DNA of 37,362 bases, taken from contig DDCQ01000067.1 in assembly GCA_002334915.1 (NCBI GenBank), positions 1,482-38,843 of the forward strand, written 5' to 3'. The notes below the pieces were generated by a model, which was not told where the DNA came from, ran no database searches, and was given only the letters and a program-made list of their open reading frames with translations. Made by a program: the position numbers and the translations under genes. Shown piece by piece: positions 9,213 to 18,508 of the stretch (the stretch's first letter is position 1; every line of letters begins with the position of its first letter). This stretch comes from Porticoccaceae bacterium UBA2002 (GTDB taxonomy: Bacteria; Pseudomonadota; Gammaproteobacteria; Pseudomonadales; Porticoccaceae).

Positions 9213-9890
9213 TACCAGATCTATTTCTATACAGCGATCCAGTAACGCCAGTAAATCTTTGCGAGATTTGTTTTTGGTACCATTAAAGGCAGTCATATTC
9301 AGATTGCCAAACATCTCGGCCGCCATAGCAGCTGCAGCCGCAAGTTGCTCCGCCGGCGCCGTGCGGTCATAGAACCCTGCAGACACAGCATCTTGCGGAT
9401 TCCATATCTCCGCATTGATTACTGCGCGACTAAAGTAGTGCAGCGGGATTCTGTAGCGAGCCAATTCGATACCAAAGTTATGCATAGTCATGCCAATCAT
9501 GGTTTCGTTCAGCCCTGTCTTAAAGTCACCGGCCGCGCCTATTCTATAGTCGCAGGCCAGCATTAAAAATGCCCCCATGGCAATGCAGTGTCCAGTTGAC
9601 ACCCCAATCACCGGTGTGGGGAATGACAGTATGCGACGCGCCATCTTTGAACCCCTGGATGTTAGCTCCACAGCATTCTGCGGTCCTTTACTCATTTCCT
9701 TGAGGTCAAACCCCCCAGAGAAAATACCATCGCGCCCCTGCAGAATAACCACTGCGCCCGCCTCTTCGGCTTGGTCAAAGGCAGCCTCCAGGGAGTCCCA
9801 CATGGCATAGCCCAGAACATTGACCTTGCCATCGTCCATTGCAATACGGGCCACGCCATCTTCAATAGTTACTGTAACTGAATCGCTCAT
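9198..9890 (-). CDS. Enoyl-CoA hydratase/isomerase family protein
   Basis: This is a crotonase-fold protein of 230 residues, somewhat shorter than the usual 255-265. The segments VVILQGRDGIFSGGFDLKEM and PVIGVSTGHCIAMGAFLMLACDYRIGA match the crotonase oxyanion-hole and CoA-binding regions. The acid pair typical of true enoyl-CoA hydratases is not obvious: the second region reads LNETMIGMTMHNFGIELARYR. Its exact reaction is therefore open. The start ATG at 9890 has a strong upstream GGGGAAG. It stands alone, divergent from mutS across about 250 bp, and ends in its own terminator. No fatty-acid oxidation partner is adjacent. Confidence 0.88.
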   Translation of the reverse strand: MSDSVTVTIEDGVARIAMDDGKVNVLGYAMWDSLEAAFDQAEEAGAVVILQGRDGIFSGGFDLKEMSKGPQNAVELTSRGSKMARRILSFPTPVIGVSTGHCIAMGAFLMLACDYRIGAAGDFKTGLNETMIGMTMHNFGIELARYRIPLHYFSRAVINAEIWNPQDAVSAGFYDRTAPAEQLAAAAAMAAEMFGNLNMTAFNGTKNKSRKDLLALLDRCIEIDLVAPGS

Positions 9891-10140
9891 CTATCTTCCC
9901 CCAAGTATCTGTGAATATATTCATATTTGGCACCCATAGCGTTCCCAGTGCCGGCATCGCAGGGCAGCAATTTAGCATTACTACCCAACTTTAACAATCG
10001 ACAGAACTTATGCCTTAAGTTAAATATTATTGCCAGATTTACCGGTCAATACTGCCTATTTCAATAGGCTATAGCCATCAGTTTGGTCTAAACTAAGACA
10101 CTTATTTTCGTCGACAGATAACTTGCCCGGTTGTGGCCCT

Positions 10141-12717
10141 ATGACAGCATCCGCAGAATCCAGTCCCCATACCCCAATGATGCAGCAGTATCTGCGCATC
10201 AAGGCCGAGCATGCCAACGATATTGTCTTCTACCGCATGGGGGATTTTTACGAGCTATTTTTTGACGATGCCAAACAGGCCAGTCAGCTACTGGATATCA
10301 CCCTAACGGCCAGAGGCAAAACCAATGGCAACCCCATTCCAATGTGCGGTGTGCCCTACCATGCGGCAGAGAACTATATAGCCAAGCTGGTAAAACAGGG
10401 TCTGTCGGTGGCTATCTGCGAGCAGATTGGCGACCCGGAAACCAGCAAAGGTCCAGTGGAGCGCGCGGTTATGCGCGTGCTCACCCCGGGCACCCTGACC
10501 GATGAGGCCCTGCTAGATGACCGCACTGATAATTTGCTTGCCGCTATTAATCAGCGCGACAATCAGTTTGGTATGGCCACATTGAATATGAGCAGCGGTC
10601 GCTTTCAACTGCTGCAGCTTGACAGCCTGGATGAATTACATGCTGAACTGAAGCGGCTAACTCCGGTTGAGCTATTGGTCTCTGAAGACCTGACCACTGG
10701 CGAATTTTTACAGCAGACTCCGGGCGTTCGCTACCGCGCTCCCTGGGAGTTCGATCTGGACAGTGCCCAACGACTACTCAACAAGCAATTTGCCACCAAA
10801 GATTTAGCTGGGTTTGGTTGCGATCACCTGCCTGTGGGCATCAGCGCCGCTGGTTGCCTGCTGCAGTATGCGCTGGACACTCAGCGCAATAACCTGCCTC
10901 ATATACGCAGTATCAGCGCCGAAAACCGCGAGGACCGAGTTGCTCTGGATGCGGCCAGTCGGCGCAATCTGGAGCTGGATATCAATTTGACCGGCGGTGA
11001 GGAAAACACCCTGTTTGATGTGCTGGACAACAGCTCGACCAGTATGGCCAGCAGAATGCTGCGTCGCTGGTTGAATCGACCACTGCAGGACCTGGGCACA
11101 TTACAGGCGCGACAGGACAGTATCTCTGCTGTGCAGGATAACTATCTCTACGAGACGCTTCACGGCCATCTAAAACAGGTGGGCGATATGGAGCGAATTC
11201 TTACCAGAGTGGCCCTGAGATCAGCCAGACCCAGAGATTTAACCCGGCTGCTGGACTCCCTGGCGGTGCTGCCGCAGATTGCTAGCGCACTGGATAGCGC
11301 CGAGGTCGTCCATTTACAGCATCTCGCCACAGGTGCCAAACCACTGCCCCATTTAGTGGAACTACTCGCCAGTGCAATTCAGGAAAATCCGCCTGTGGTT
11401 ATTCGCGATGGTGGGGTTATTGCCGATGGCTATGATTCTGAGCTGGATGAACTCAGAGCATTAAATACCAACGCCGGCGAGTTTTTGCTGGCAATGGAAG
11501 AGCGCGAAAAAGCCACCACAGGTATCTCCACTCTTAAAGTCGGCTTTAATCGCGTGCATGGCTACTATATAGAAATCTCGCGCGGCCAGAGCGATCAGGC
11601 GCCAGTGGAATATATTCGTCGCCAGACTTTAAAAAATGCCGAGCGCTTTATCACCCCGGAGCTTAAAGAATTCGAAGACAAAGCTCTGAGCGCCAAGAGC
11701 CGATCGCTCAGTCGAGAGAAGCATCTCTACGAGCAGCTTCTTGAAACATTGAACCAGGATTTAGCTCAGCTACAGACCTGCGCCGCCGCCATAGCAGAAC
11801 TGGATGTGCTGGCCACTCTGGCCGAGCGCGCCCACAGCCTAAGTTTCTGCAAACCCCGGTTACAGATGGAGCCGGGCATTACTATAGAAGGAGGCCGCCA
11901 CCCAGTGGTAGAACAGGTTTCCAGCGACCCCTTTGTCGCCAATGATCTGCTGATGAATCATGACCGCAAAATGCTGGTCATCACCGGCCCCAATATGGGC
12001 GGTAAATCTACCTATATGCGCCAGGCAGCGCTAATAGTTCTGCTGGCTCAAATCGGCAGCTTTGTGCCCGCGACCTCGGCCAGCATTGGCCTGGTCGATC
12101 GCATCTTCACCAGAATAGGCTCTTCCGATGACCTGGCAGGTGGCCGCTCTACCTTTATGGTGGAGATGACAGAAACCGCCAATATTCTGCACAACGCAAC
12201 TGACCGCAGTCTGGTGCTGATGGATGAAGTAGGCCGCGGCACCAGCACCTTCGACGGCCTTTCTCTGGCCTGGGCCTGTGCCTTTTATCTGGCCGAGCAG
12301 GTCAAAGCATTTACATTGTTCGCGACCCATTACTTCGAGCTAACCGCCCTGCCAGAAAAGGTAGCTGGCACTATTAATGTGCATCTGGATGCCACCGAAT
12401 ATAACGACAGCATTGTGTTTCTCCATTCGGTGCAAGATGGCCCTGCCAGCCAGAGCTATGGTATTCAAGTGGCTAAATTGGCCGGCATCCCGGCAGATGT
12501 CATTAATCTGGCTCGTCAGGAACTGGCGCTGCTAGAAGCAGGGAGCTCCGGAGTGATAAGCCCCTCAGTAAATGCTGTATCCCAACCCAGTCAGGCAGAA
12601 TTATTTCTGCCCCCGGTCAATCCCGAACTGCAGAAGCGACTGGAATCATTGAGCCCCGATGAGTTGTCGCCAAAGCAGGCACTGGATCTGGTGTATGAAC
12701 TAAAGAAACTGCTCTGA
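10141..12717 (+). CDS. mutS: DNA mismatch repair protein MutS
   Basis: MutS recognises mismatches and starts methyl-directed repair. The product is 858 residues from the ATG at 10141, close to E. coli MutS. Landmarks are the N-terminal mismatch-binding [11 protein letters not shown], the Walker A box [15 protein letters not shown], the Walker B region [16 protein letters not shown] and the FATHYFEL H-loop. A TTG at 10123 would add six residues, but the E. coli-like start [18 protein letters not shown] favours the ATG. Neither candidate has a clear Shine-Dalgarno sequence. The gene is divergent from the hydratase gene and is followed after about 120 bp by fdxA. Confidence 0.98.
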   Translation: MTASAESSPHTPMMQQYLRIKAEHANDIVFYRMGDFYELFFDDAKQASQLLDITLTARGKTNGNPIPMCGVPYHAAENYIAKLVKQGLSVAICEQIGDPETSKGPVERAVMRVLTPGTLTDEALLDDRTDNLLAAINQRDNQFGMATLNMSSGRFQLLQLDSLDELHAELKRLTPVELLVSEDLTTGEFLQQTPGVRYRAPWEFDLDSAQRLLNKQFATKDLAGFGCDHLPVGISAAGCLLQYALDTQRNNLPHIRSISAENREDRVALDAASRRNLELDINLTGGEENTLFDVLDNSSTSMASRMLRRWLNRPLQDLGTLQARQDSISAVQDNYLYETLHGHLKQVGDMERILTRVALRSARPRDLTRLLDSLAVLPQIASALDSAEVVHLQHLATGAKPLPHLVELLASAIQENPPVVIRDGGVIADGYDSELDELRALNTNAGEFLLAMEEREKATTGISTLKVGFNRVHGYYIEISRGQSDQAPVEYIRRQTLKNAERFITPELKEFEDKALSAKSRSLSREKHLYEQLLETLNQDLAQLQTCAAAIAELDVLATLAERAHSLSFCKPRLQMEPGITIEGGRHPVVEQVSSDPFVANDLLMNHDRKMLVITGPNMGGKSTYMRQAALIVLLAQIGSFVPATSASIGLVDRIFTRIGSSDDLAGGRSTFMVEMTETANILHNATDRSLVLMDEVGRGTSTFDGLSLAWACAFYLAEQVKAFTLFATHYFELTALPEKVAGTINVHLDATEYNDSIVFLHSVQDGPASQSYGIQVAKLAGIPADVINLARQELALLEAGSSGVISPSVNAVSQPSQAELFLPPVNPELQKRLESLSPDELSPKQALDLVYELKKLL

Positions 12718-12769
12718 CGTAAGCGGTAACCTAATGTATAAGATAGAACCAAATAACCTGAACCAGGCA

Positions 12770-12797
12770 TTCACAGCAGAAATCTTCCTGCTATAAT
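12770..12797 (+). promoter_or_regulatory. Predicted sigma-70 promoter of fdxA
   Basis: TTCACA (12770-12775), a 16-bp spacer and a consensus TATAAT (12792-12797) preceded by TGC (an extended -10) lie 43 bp upstream of the fdxA ATG. No stronger candidate is visible between mutS and fdxA. Confidence 0.65.
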
Positions 12798-12839
12798 GCC
12801 GCGCCTAAAGCGACCCCAAACAGACAAGAGACCCAGTAG

Positions 12840-13163
12840 ATGACCTTTATTGTTGGCGACAACTGCATCAAGTGCAAACATACAGACTGTGTAGAAGTGT
12901 GCCCTGTAGACTGTTTTTATGAAGGCCCCAACTTCCTGGTGATTCACCCGGACGAATGTATTGACTGCGCGCTCTGTGAGCCAGAGTGCCCAGTGGATGC
13001 CATTTTTGCTGAAGATGAAATACCCGAAGGTCAGGAAGTGTTTCTGGAGCTAAATGCAGAGCTGGCTGATATATGGCCCAATATCACCGCACAGAAAGAG
13101 CCACCAGCAGATGCCGAAGAATGGGATGGTGTGCCCAACAAACTGCAGTACCTGGAACGCTAA
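12840..13163 (+). CDS. fdxA: 7Fe (3Fe-4S + 4Fe-4S) ferredoxin
   Basis: This is a cytoplasmic electron carrier of the Azotobacter FdI type (107 residues). The cysteine pattern [17 protein letters not shown] gives an incomplete first cluster site of the 3Fe-4S kind, and [17 protein letters not shown] gives a 4Fe-4S site. The C-terminal extension ending in [13 protein letters not shown] is characteristic of the proteobacterial FdxA group. It commonly sits next to mutS in gammaproteobacteria, as here. It has its own predicted promoter and is followed by tRNA-Arg after 25 bp. Confidence 0.96.
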   Translation: MTFIVGDNCIKCKHTDCVEVCPVDCFYEGPNFLVIHPDECIDCALCEPECPVDAIFAEDEIPEGQEVFLELNAELADIWPNITAQKEPPADAEEWDGVPNKLQYLER

Positions 13164-13188
13164 ATTAGGCTACAATGCAACCAACACC

Positions 13189-13265
13189 GCACCCGTAGCT
13201 CAGCTGGATAGAGTAGGTGGCTTCGAACCACTTGGTCGGGGGTTCGAATCCCTCCGGGTGCGCCA
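13189..13265 (+). tRNA. tRNA-Arg, anticodon TCG
   Basis: A 77-nt cloverleaf can be folded. The acceptor arms are GCACCCG (13189-13195) and CGGGTGC (13255-13261), with discriminator G and an encoded CCA (13263-13265). The D arm is GCTC/GAGT. The anticodon stem GGTGG/CCACT holds the loop CTTCGAA, giving anticodon TCG (reads CGA/CGG, arginine). The T arm carries GGTTCGAATCC. A TACAAT hexamer at 13171-13176 could be its -10 element. Confidence 0.95.
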
Positions 13266-13275
13266 ATTTAGTAGA

Positions 13276-13302
13276 TAGAGCCTTGTAAAATAGAAGGCTC
13301 TA
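13276..13302. repeat. Perfect hairpin just downstream of tRNA-Arg
   Basis: TAGAGCCTT (13276-13284) and AAGGCTCTA (13294-13302) form a 9-bp perfect stem with a 9-nt loop, 11 bp after the tRNA CCA end. No T-run follows, so it may be a tRNA 3'-processing or weak termination structure rather than a classical terminator. A second, weaker stem (CACCAC 13314-13319 / GTGGTG 13330-13335) follows, with GGGGCTTTTT shortly after it. Confidence 0.55.
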
Positions 13303-13434
13303 GCCGAAAACGACACCACAGCCACTTGGGTGGTGCCTGTCTTGGGGCTTTTTAGGCGGCCTGAAAATGAGGCTCGGAAATGTTCTGGAAAGTTGCGGTA
13401 ACCCACTTATGTTTCACGTCAAGATGCAGCAAGA

Positions 13435-13926
13435 TTACTTATTAAGCTTGCGTCCTCTTTGAATACAATCGCTTGCAGGCGCCCAAAACCAGCCTTTAGG
13501 GTCCCATGCCCTGCCATGAGTAAGAAAGATACACTGCGCATATGCAATTTTAGCCTGCTCTATGTCACCCATCTTATCTAGAGATCGAGCCTTGGCCCAT
13601 AAGGCAACCGAAACATCGTTCACTGCCCAGTTATCATGAATTTTTTCCTTTGTACTTCTACTCACCCTGCCAGAGGGTGGCAATTTAGTATTTTCAGCAT
13701 TGAAGCCTTTTTGCATAACAACAGCATCAACTGAAAATATCTCAAAACAAGCATCGACAGTATTAACTGCTTGTTCATATTTATTTTTAGCAAATAAATC
13801 TAAAGATGTTGCCGCCCAATGTGCAGAGTCTCCAAGTTCAGGGTTAGTTGAATGACAATCAAAATTATCATCTGCAAAAATGTTGATCGAAAATGTTATG
13901 CAAAGAAAGAAGGTAAATCTACTCAT
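13435..13926 (-). CDS. Secreted orphan protein of unknown function
   Basis: I do not recognise this gene. From the ATG at 13926 the product is 163 residues and starts with a plausible signal peptide (MSRFTFFLCITFSINIFADD). The upstream ATG at 13983 would add 19 residues before that peptide and is less likely. The mature part has four cysteines (DCHSTNPE, DACFEIF, AQCIFLTH, SDCIQR) and helical stretches reminiscent of a TPR-like repeat (ALWAKARSLDKMGDIEQAKIAYAQC), ending in a Trp-rich WDPKGWFWAPASDCIQ segment. The DNA is clearly richer in A+T than the neighbouring genes, which hints at later acquisition next to tRNA-Arg. Confidence 0.65.
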   Translation of the reverse strand: MSRFTFFLCITFSINIFADDNFDCHSTNPELGDSAHWAATSLDLFAKNKYEQAVNTVDACFEIFSVDAVVMQKGFNAENTKLPPSGRVSRSTKEKIHDNWAVNDVSVALWAKARSLDKMGDIEQAKIAYAQCIFLTHGRAWDPKGWFWAPASDCIQRGRKLNK

Positions 13927-14249
13927 GGGCCTGCCGTAAATTTGAGTTAATGTTTTGTTACCCTTTTGAATGAGTCGAATCAAACAGCCAGCTAATGCTA
14001 CTAAGTCGCTCTCTCAATCGGTGTAATCCCGTTAGATAGCCAGACTACTATAGACATTAAATATGTTTATGCAACAGCCTAAAGACAGGTAACCGACCAG
14101 AGCTTTTCAAATCAACTTCTAAAGTATCTGGGCAGATACAGGACCTCAGCAGGCTCCCACGCCCTAACCTTTGGCTAACAAGGTCAATTGAAAAAGCCCT
14201 GCTACCGCAGGGTTTTTTTTATGCCTTGGAAGTTGAGGTACTCCTGAAG
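13927..14249. other. Intergenic stretch between orphan and rhodanese genes
   Basis: These 323 bp hold no convincing gene. The right part contains a bidirectional terminator (14191-14220). The rest is A+T-rich, with GC-poorer promoter-like sequence upstream of the orphan gene, but no clear -35/-10 pair could be fixed. No direct copy of the tRNA-Arg 3' end is visible here. Confidence 0.5.
14191..14220. terminator. Bidirectional Rho-independent terminator
   Basis: CCCTGC (14197-14202) pairs with GCAGGG (14207-14212) over a 4-nt loop. Eight T follow on the plus strand (14213-14220), and on the minus strand a G-C pair side is followed by five T (complement of 14191-14195). On minus it would end transcription of the rhodanese gene. 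On plus it could close transcripts coming from fdxA/tRNA-Arg. Confidence 0.85.
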
Positions 14250-14585
14250 CTACCGAACAACATCCTCGCCCAACAACTCACTCGCATTGCCAACACCACC
14301 AGCATTAACAACATTGCTATAACCCATAGCCTCCAATATCGCTTTTGCCTGCCCTGACCTATTGCCACTGCGGCAATACAGATAGATCCGCTGATCTTTA
14401 TCCTCAACCAGGGTTTCTATATTTTTCGCGACCAAACCTAACTCTAAATGCTGTGCTGACTCCAGATGACCAGCGGCCCATTCAGAGTCTGATCTAACAT
14501 CGATAATAATATTATTAGGTTCCGCTCCAACCCAACCAGAGGCCAGTGCAATTAGTAGTAAAAGAGAGTTTAGTTGATGTTTCAT
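14250..14585 (-). CDS. Periplasmic rhodanese-domain protein
   Basis: This single-domain sulfurtransferase-like protein (111 residues) has a signal peptide (MKHQLNSLLLLIALASGWVGA). The rhodanese fold is shown by IIDVRSDSEWAAGHLESAQH and the active-site loop YLYCRSGNRSGQA with its catalytic cysteine, followed by AILEAMGYSNVVNAGG. Periplasmic single-domain rhodaneses of the PspE type transfer sulfane sulfur to thiophilic acceptors; the physiological donor here is unknown. It lies 57 bp after the flavin monooxygenase gene on the same strand and ends just before the bidirectional terminator. Confidence 0.9.
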   Translation of the reverse strand: MKHQLNSLLLLIALASGWVGAEPNNIIIDVRSDSEWAAGHLESAQHLELGLVAKNIETLVEDKDQRIYLYCRSGNRSGQAKAILEAMGYSNVVNAGGVGNASELLGEDVVR

Positions 14586-14642
14586 ACAATGCTTCTCCTG
14601 GAGTTAAATAGGCCTCCAGCATAAAAGGTGCATTCTCAGGGC

Positions 14643-16115
14643 CTAAGTCTTGATCCTGCCATATTCCAATTCCTTGTCGCTCAGTGCACCAAAACGCAGG
14701 CTCAGTATATCCAGCAGATAATTCTGATAGAGCTTCCAGGGTGATTTAAGACCCTGCTTGGGGAAGCGATCTATTGAGCGGTCCACATAGCCGGAGGCCA
14801 GATCTAAAAATGATACGCGCTCCATGGCAGGATCGCGATTGCGCGGCACACAGTAGGCAAAGCCTTTTTTGTCCATATGGTTGAGCATACGACAGACGTA
14901 TTCACTGGTCAGGTCGCATTTCAATGTCCAGGAGGCATTGGTGTAGCCAGCTGCCAGTACAAAATTGGGAATATCGCTCAGCATCATACCCCGGTAACCC
15001 AGGGTATCTGGCAGCGCCATGATTTTGCCATCAATCTGAATCTCCATGCCACCCATAGGCAAAAGCTCCAGACCTGTGGCACTGACTACAATATCGGCCT
15101 TCAGCAAATCGCCAGATTCCAGTTTAATACCTGTCTTGGTAAAGCGCTTGATATGGTCGGTGACCACTGAGGAAGTGCCCTTGCGCAGTGACCTGAACAG
15201 ATCGCTGTCAGGCACCAGACAGAGACGCTGGTCCCAGGGATTGTATTTAGGATTAAAATGGGTATCTACATCCACAGCTCCTCTAAGCTCTCGGCGAGTC
15301 AGAGACAGCAAAAACTCTTTCATTTTTTGCGGACGGCGGCGGCTGTACTGATATAAAAGTGCCTGCATGCTGACATTTTTCCAGCGAGTCACCAGATAGG
15401 CCAGCTTCGATGGCAGCCAGCGGTTCATGCGCAGCGCAAAGGCATCTTGGCCCGGACGCGACACCACATAGGTGGGAGAGCGCTGCAACATGGTGACATG
15501 TTTGGCAGTTTTGGCCATCTCCGGCACCACAGTAATTGCTGTTGCACCACTACCTATCACCACTACATTTTTATCGGCATAATCCAAGTCTTCAGGCCAT
15601 AGCTGAGGGTGAATAACCTGGCCTTTAAACTGCTCTATATCAGGGAAATCTGGCGTGTAACCTTGGTCGTAGCGATAGTAGCCGGTGCAGCTGTAAATAA
15701 AATTGCAGCTTAAGGTGCTGGCATTGGCGCCCTCTTGCCCAATGGTGACAGTCCAGACTGCCCTGTCACTGTCCCAGGATATTTTAGTGGCTCGCTGGTT
15801 GTAGCGTATATGCTTCTCGACATCATATTCTCTTGCTGTCTCGCGAATATAATCCAGAATAGCAGGACCATCAGCGATGGCTCTCTCGTGCTTCCAGGGT
15901 TTAAAACTGTAGCCCAGAGTGTGCATATCGGAATCAGATCTAATGCCCGGATAGCGAAATAGATCCCAGGTACCTCCCATAGCGCCCCGGCTCTCTAAAA
16001 TAGCGTAGGATTTATTGGGAGCCTCACGCTCAAGGTGGCTGGCCGCACCTATGCCGGACAGGCCGGCACCGATAATCAGAACATCTACATGGTCTTCAGA
16101 CATTGGGGTTCTCAT
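14643..16115 (-). CDS. Flavin-containing monooxygenase, Baeyer-Villiger type
   Basis: This NADPH- and FAD-dependent monooxygenase is predicted to insert oxygen into ketones or to oxygenate heteroatoms. FAD binding is shown by DVLIIGAGLSGIGAASHLE near the N-terminus and NADPH binding by VVIGSGATAITVVPEMA. Between them FKGQVIHPQLWP matches the Baeyer-Villiger fingerprint FxGxxxHxxxWP. I prefer the ATG at 16115 (490 residues), with 16103 as alternative. The longer open frame to 16223 would overlap the end of the upstream gene and adds non-homologous residues. Substrate is unknown. It is probably transcribed with the lipoprotein gene upstream and the rhodanese downstream, although no functional link is evident. 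Confidence 0.9.
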   Translation of the reverse strand: MRTPMSEDHVDVLIIGAGLSGIGAASHLEREAPNKSYAILESRGAMGGTWDLFRYPGIRSDSDMHTLGYSFKPWKHERAIADGPAILDYIRETAREYDVEKHIRYNQRATKISWDSDRAVWTVTIGQEGANASTLSCNFIYSCTGYYRYDQGYTPDFPDIEQFKGQVIHPQLWPEDLDYADKNVVVIGSGATAITVVPEMAKTAKHVTMLQRSPTYVVSRPGQDAFALRMNRWLPSKLAYLVTRWKNVSMQALLYQYSRRRPQKMKEFLLSLTRRELRGAVDVDTHFNPKYNPWDQRLCLVPDSDLFRSLRKGTSSVVTDHIKRFTKTGIKLESGDLLKADIVVSATGLELLPMGGMEIQIDGKIMALPDTLGYRGMMLSDIPNFVLAAGYTNASWTLKCDLTSEYVCRMLNHMDKKGFAYCVPRNRDPAMERVSFLDLASGYVDRSIDRFPKQGLKSPWKLYQNYLLDILSLRFGALSDKELEYGRIKT

Positions 16116-16182
16116 ATTTTTTATTCTTCTCGGGTGATTGTACGGGCAAAGGAACTGTCTCGATGTCTCCGTCGCGACAATT

Positions 16183-16788
16183 TCAAAAAAACCAGCCGCG
16201 CACAGACTTATCCAGTTTGGCACTGCATTTTTTTAGCTGAGCCCCGTAGGCCTCAGCCTGGCGCTGAACTTTTTTGGCAACACTCAATAGCTGAGGCTTT
16301 TTATTAAATGACTTGCGAGAATAGCCACCCCAACCCTCATGGTAGGCAAGGTACTGGCTGTAGGGATCCCATTTGGAGATGCCCAGTCGCTTCTGGGACT
16401 TGTTGGTGTACCAGCCCACAAAGTTAATGGCATCACCAAAGTCATCCCGGTCATGACTCCAGTGTCCAGTTTCCTTGCGATAATCACTCCAGGCTGCATC
16501 CTGAGCCTGAGCATAGCCATAGGCTGAAGATCTGCGTGGCAGAGGAATAAATAAAAACTTGGGCCGATCTGGCCGCACCTTGGCCTGAAAGGCTGATTCC
16601 TGCTTGATAATAGCCATCATAACGCCAATTGGTGTACCCCAGCGTTTGCTTGAGCGACGGGCATCTTCATACCAATCTGTGTCACCCCAGAATATTCTAC
16701 ACACATCATTAACCTGAGTCGGCTGATAGGTGGAACAGCCAGATAATAGGACGGGTAAAATAAGAAATAGCAGGCGCTGGACAATCAT
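16183..16788 (-). CDS. Lytic-transglycosylase-like (SLT) lipoprotein
   Basis: The 201-residue product has a type II signal peptide with lipobox LLSGCS (cysteine near residue 18), so it is expected to be anchored in a membrane facing the periplasm. The domain has SLT-family landmarks: GTPIGVMMAIIKQESAFQ with the candidate catalytic glutamate, then SAYGYAQAQDAAWSDY and YHEGWGGYSRKSF. Such proteins cleave peptidoglycan glycan strands, forming 1,6-anhydro-MurNAc. The catalytic role is inferred from the ES motif alone. It lies 67 bp upstream of the monooxygenase start and 18 bp after the membrane protein gene, all on minus. Confidence 0.85.
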   Translation of the reverse strand: MIVQRLLFLILPVLLSGCSTYQPTQVNDVCRIFWGDTDWYEDARRSSKRWGTPIGVMMAIIKQESAFQAKVRPDRPKFLFIPLPRRSSAYGYAQAQDAAWSDYRKETGHWSHDRDDFGDAINFVGWYTNKSQKRLGISKWDPYSQYLAYHEGWGGYSRKSFNKKPQLLSVAKKVQRQAEAYGAQLKKCSAKLDKSVRGWFF

Positions 16789-16806
16789 GCCTGAATAATG
16801 CAGCTT

Positions 16807-17406
16807 CTAGCGGTGAATATCCAGATAGTTTAGAACCAAAAGCCAAACGGCGATAACGCGCATAGCAAGTAATGCGAAAGACACAGTGGTTATTTCTGTC
16901 ACCGACGAGATCATAAAGAGCTCCATATCGCTCCACAGAAATGCACTCGCGACAACCATGGCAATCAATGCCATCGGTTTATAATATCGACCAGTAATCA
17001 AAGCATAACAGTAGCACGCCAACACAGCTTCCAGAAGTACTCCTCTTATCTGGATAAATTCACTTGCCGGGTAGAAGATGAATGAGTTTATTTGAGTACT
17101 AAGCACCCTTGATTGCATAAAGAGGTCGGGATGGAAATAGGCAGTTACGGCGCGGATACAGAGAAGGACTGCGACAACAAGCAGCCGAACGCAAATGACC
17201 CTTTTAATACTAGAACCCAGATTGAGCTCTGGATGTCTATCCACAACCTTGTAAGATACTTTTTCGAGGTTACGCCCTGAATAGTTCATCGGCAGCCTGT
17301 TAAATTCTGTTGGAATCCCTAGCAAAAGGAAGCTAGCTTTTCGAATCTCAACAGTGAAATTATATTCATTATTATTGTACGAGTAAGACAAGTGTACCTG
17401 TGACAT
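16807..17406 (-). CDS. Membrane protein of unknown function
   Basis: I do not recognise this 199-residue protein. The first 60 residues are soluble (MSQVHLSYSYNNNEYNFTVE). About four hydrophobic segments follow: VICVRLLVVAVLLCIRAVTA, a central VLLEAVLACYCYALI, MALIAMVVASAFLW, and a C-terminal MRVIAVWLLVLNYL. An FHPDLF segment lies between the first two helices. The topology faintly recalls small PsiE-like inner-membrane proteins, but no signature is clear. It is the first gene of the minus-strand group and diverges from purU across 201 bp. Confidence 0.6.
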   Translation of the reverse strand: MSQVHLSYSYNNNEYNFTVEIRKASFLLLGIPTEFNRLPMNYSGRNLEKVSYKVVDRHPELNLGSSIKRVICVRLLVVAVLLCIRAVTAYFHPDLFMQSRVLSTQINSFIFYPASEFIQIRGVLLEAVLACYCYALITGRYYKPMALIAMVVASAFLWSDMELFMISSVTEITTVSFALLAMRVIAVWLLVLNYLDIHR

Positions 17407-17607
17407 CTATTTAATTCTGTATAGTCGAAGATATTTTTTAGGCTCAGATTTTCATAAGCAGATTTTCGGGTGATCAGTAAAAATACTAACTACGTACTTA
17501 ATTCATTGACCCACAAAGCATCAAGCATGCATGATCCCCGCCTGAGTGAATGGTTGGGTAATATCGGCTTATCTACTTAATATTGAACTTACAATCAGGC
17601 TAATAAC

Positions 17608-18486
17608 ATGACTACCAAACCCCAAACTGCTGACAATTACATTTTCACTGGCACCTGCCGAGCTGGGCTTGGTGTAGTTGCAGCCGTTACCAGCTTCCTT
17701 GCCGACAGAGATTGCTATATCTGCGCCCTGGAACAATTCGATGATGAATCGACCGACAAATTTTTTATGCGCGCAGTGTTTCGCCGCCAGAAGGGTTCTC
17801 CAGCGATTGATGATATACGCCGTCAGTTCGACAGTATTGCCCAACAATTTACAATGGACTGGCAGATTCACAACCCACAAGTTGCGGTTAAAACGCTGCT
17901 AATGGTATCTAAATACGACCACTGCCTGGACGACCTGCTCTATCGCCAGCGCAAAGGTGAATTAAATATGGAGATCACTGCAGTGGTCTCCAATCATCAG
18001 GATCTGCGGCCTATGGTGGAGCGCGAGGGGATTCGCTTTATCCATCTTCCGGTCACCAGGGATACCAAGAGTCAGCAGGAACAGCGCCTGATGGAGATAG
18101 TGGATGAGACTGGCGCCGAACTGGTGGTTTTGGCTCGTTACATGCAGATTCTGTCCAACGAGTTAACTCAGCAACTCTCAGGGCGTTGCATCAATATTCA
18201 CCACTCGTTTTTACCTGGATTTAAAGGTGCCAAGCCCTATCACCAGGCCTATGACCGCGGTGTAAAAGTGATTGGCGCCACCGCTCATTATGTGACATCT
18301 GATCTGGATGAAGGGCCGATTATCGAGCAGATGCTAACCAGAGTTGACCACAGCTACGGGCCCAATCATCTGGTGCAGGTGGGTCGAGATAACGAATCTA
18401 TGGCACTGGCCAAAGCGGTGAAATACCATATTGAGCGCCGCGTGTTTTTAGATGGCAATAAAACAGTGGTTTTCCTGGGCAGCTAG
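17608..18486 (+). CDS. purU: Formyltetrahydrofolate deformylase
   Basis: PurU hydrolyses 10-formyl-THF to formate and THF. The 292-residue length is normal. The N-terminal ACT domain (about residues 8-85) starts FTGTCRAGLGVVAAVTSFLA. The C-terminal formyltransferase-type domain contains INIHHSFLPGFKGAKPYHQA with the catalytic Asn/His pair and GATAHYVTSDLDEGPII with the aspartate. It is 22 bp upstream of soxB and apparently in the same operon. There it would regenerate free THF once sarcosine oxidase has loaded it with one-carbon units. No serine hydroxymethyltransferase or FolD gene is adjacent. Confidence 0.96.
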   Translation: MTTKPQTADNYIFTGTCRAGLGVVAAVTSFLADRDCYICALEQFDDESTDKFFMRAVFRRQKGSPAIDDIRRQFDSIAQQFTMDWQIHNPQVAVKTLLMVSKYDHCLDDLLYRQRKGELNMEITAVVSNHQDLRPMVEREGIRFIHLPVTRDTKSQQEQRLMEIVDETGAELVVLARYMQILSNELTQQLSGRCINIHHSFLPGFKGAKPYHQAYDRGVKVIGATAHYVTSDLDEGPIIEQMLTRVDHSYGPNHLVQVGRDNESMALAKAVKYHIERRVFLDGNKTVVFLGS

Positions 18487-18508
18487 GCGGTAAAAGGGGG
18501 AGAAAGTT

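Noticed and set aside
13200..13406. A 68-codon minus-strand reading frame covering the tRNA-Arg antisense
   Set aside because: Its C-terminal part ([14 protein letters not shown]) is the reverse translation of the tRNA sequence, a well-known annotation artefact.
13189..14250. A mobile island inserted at tRNA-Arg
   Set aside because: No integrase gene and no second copy of the tRNA 3' end were found in the window; only base composition hints at transfer.
14643..16223. The 526-residue version of the flavin monooxygenase
   Set aside because: The extra N-terminal residues overlap the upstream lipoprotein gene in another frame and do not resemble the family; the ATG at 16115 gives a normal start shortly before the FAD motif.
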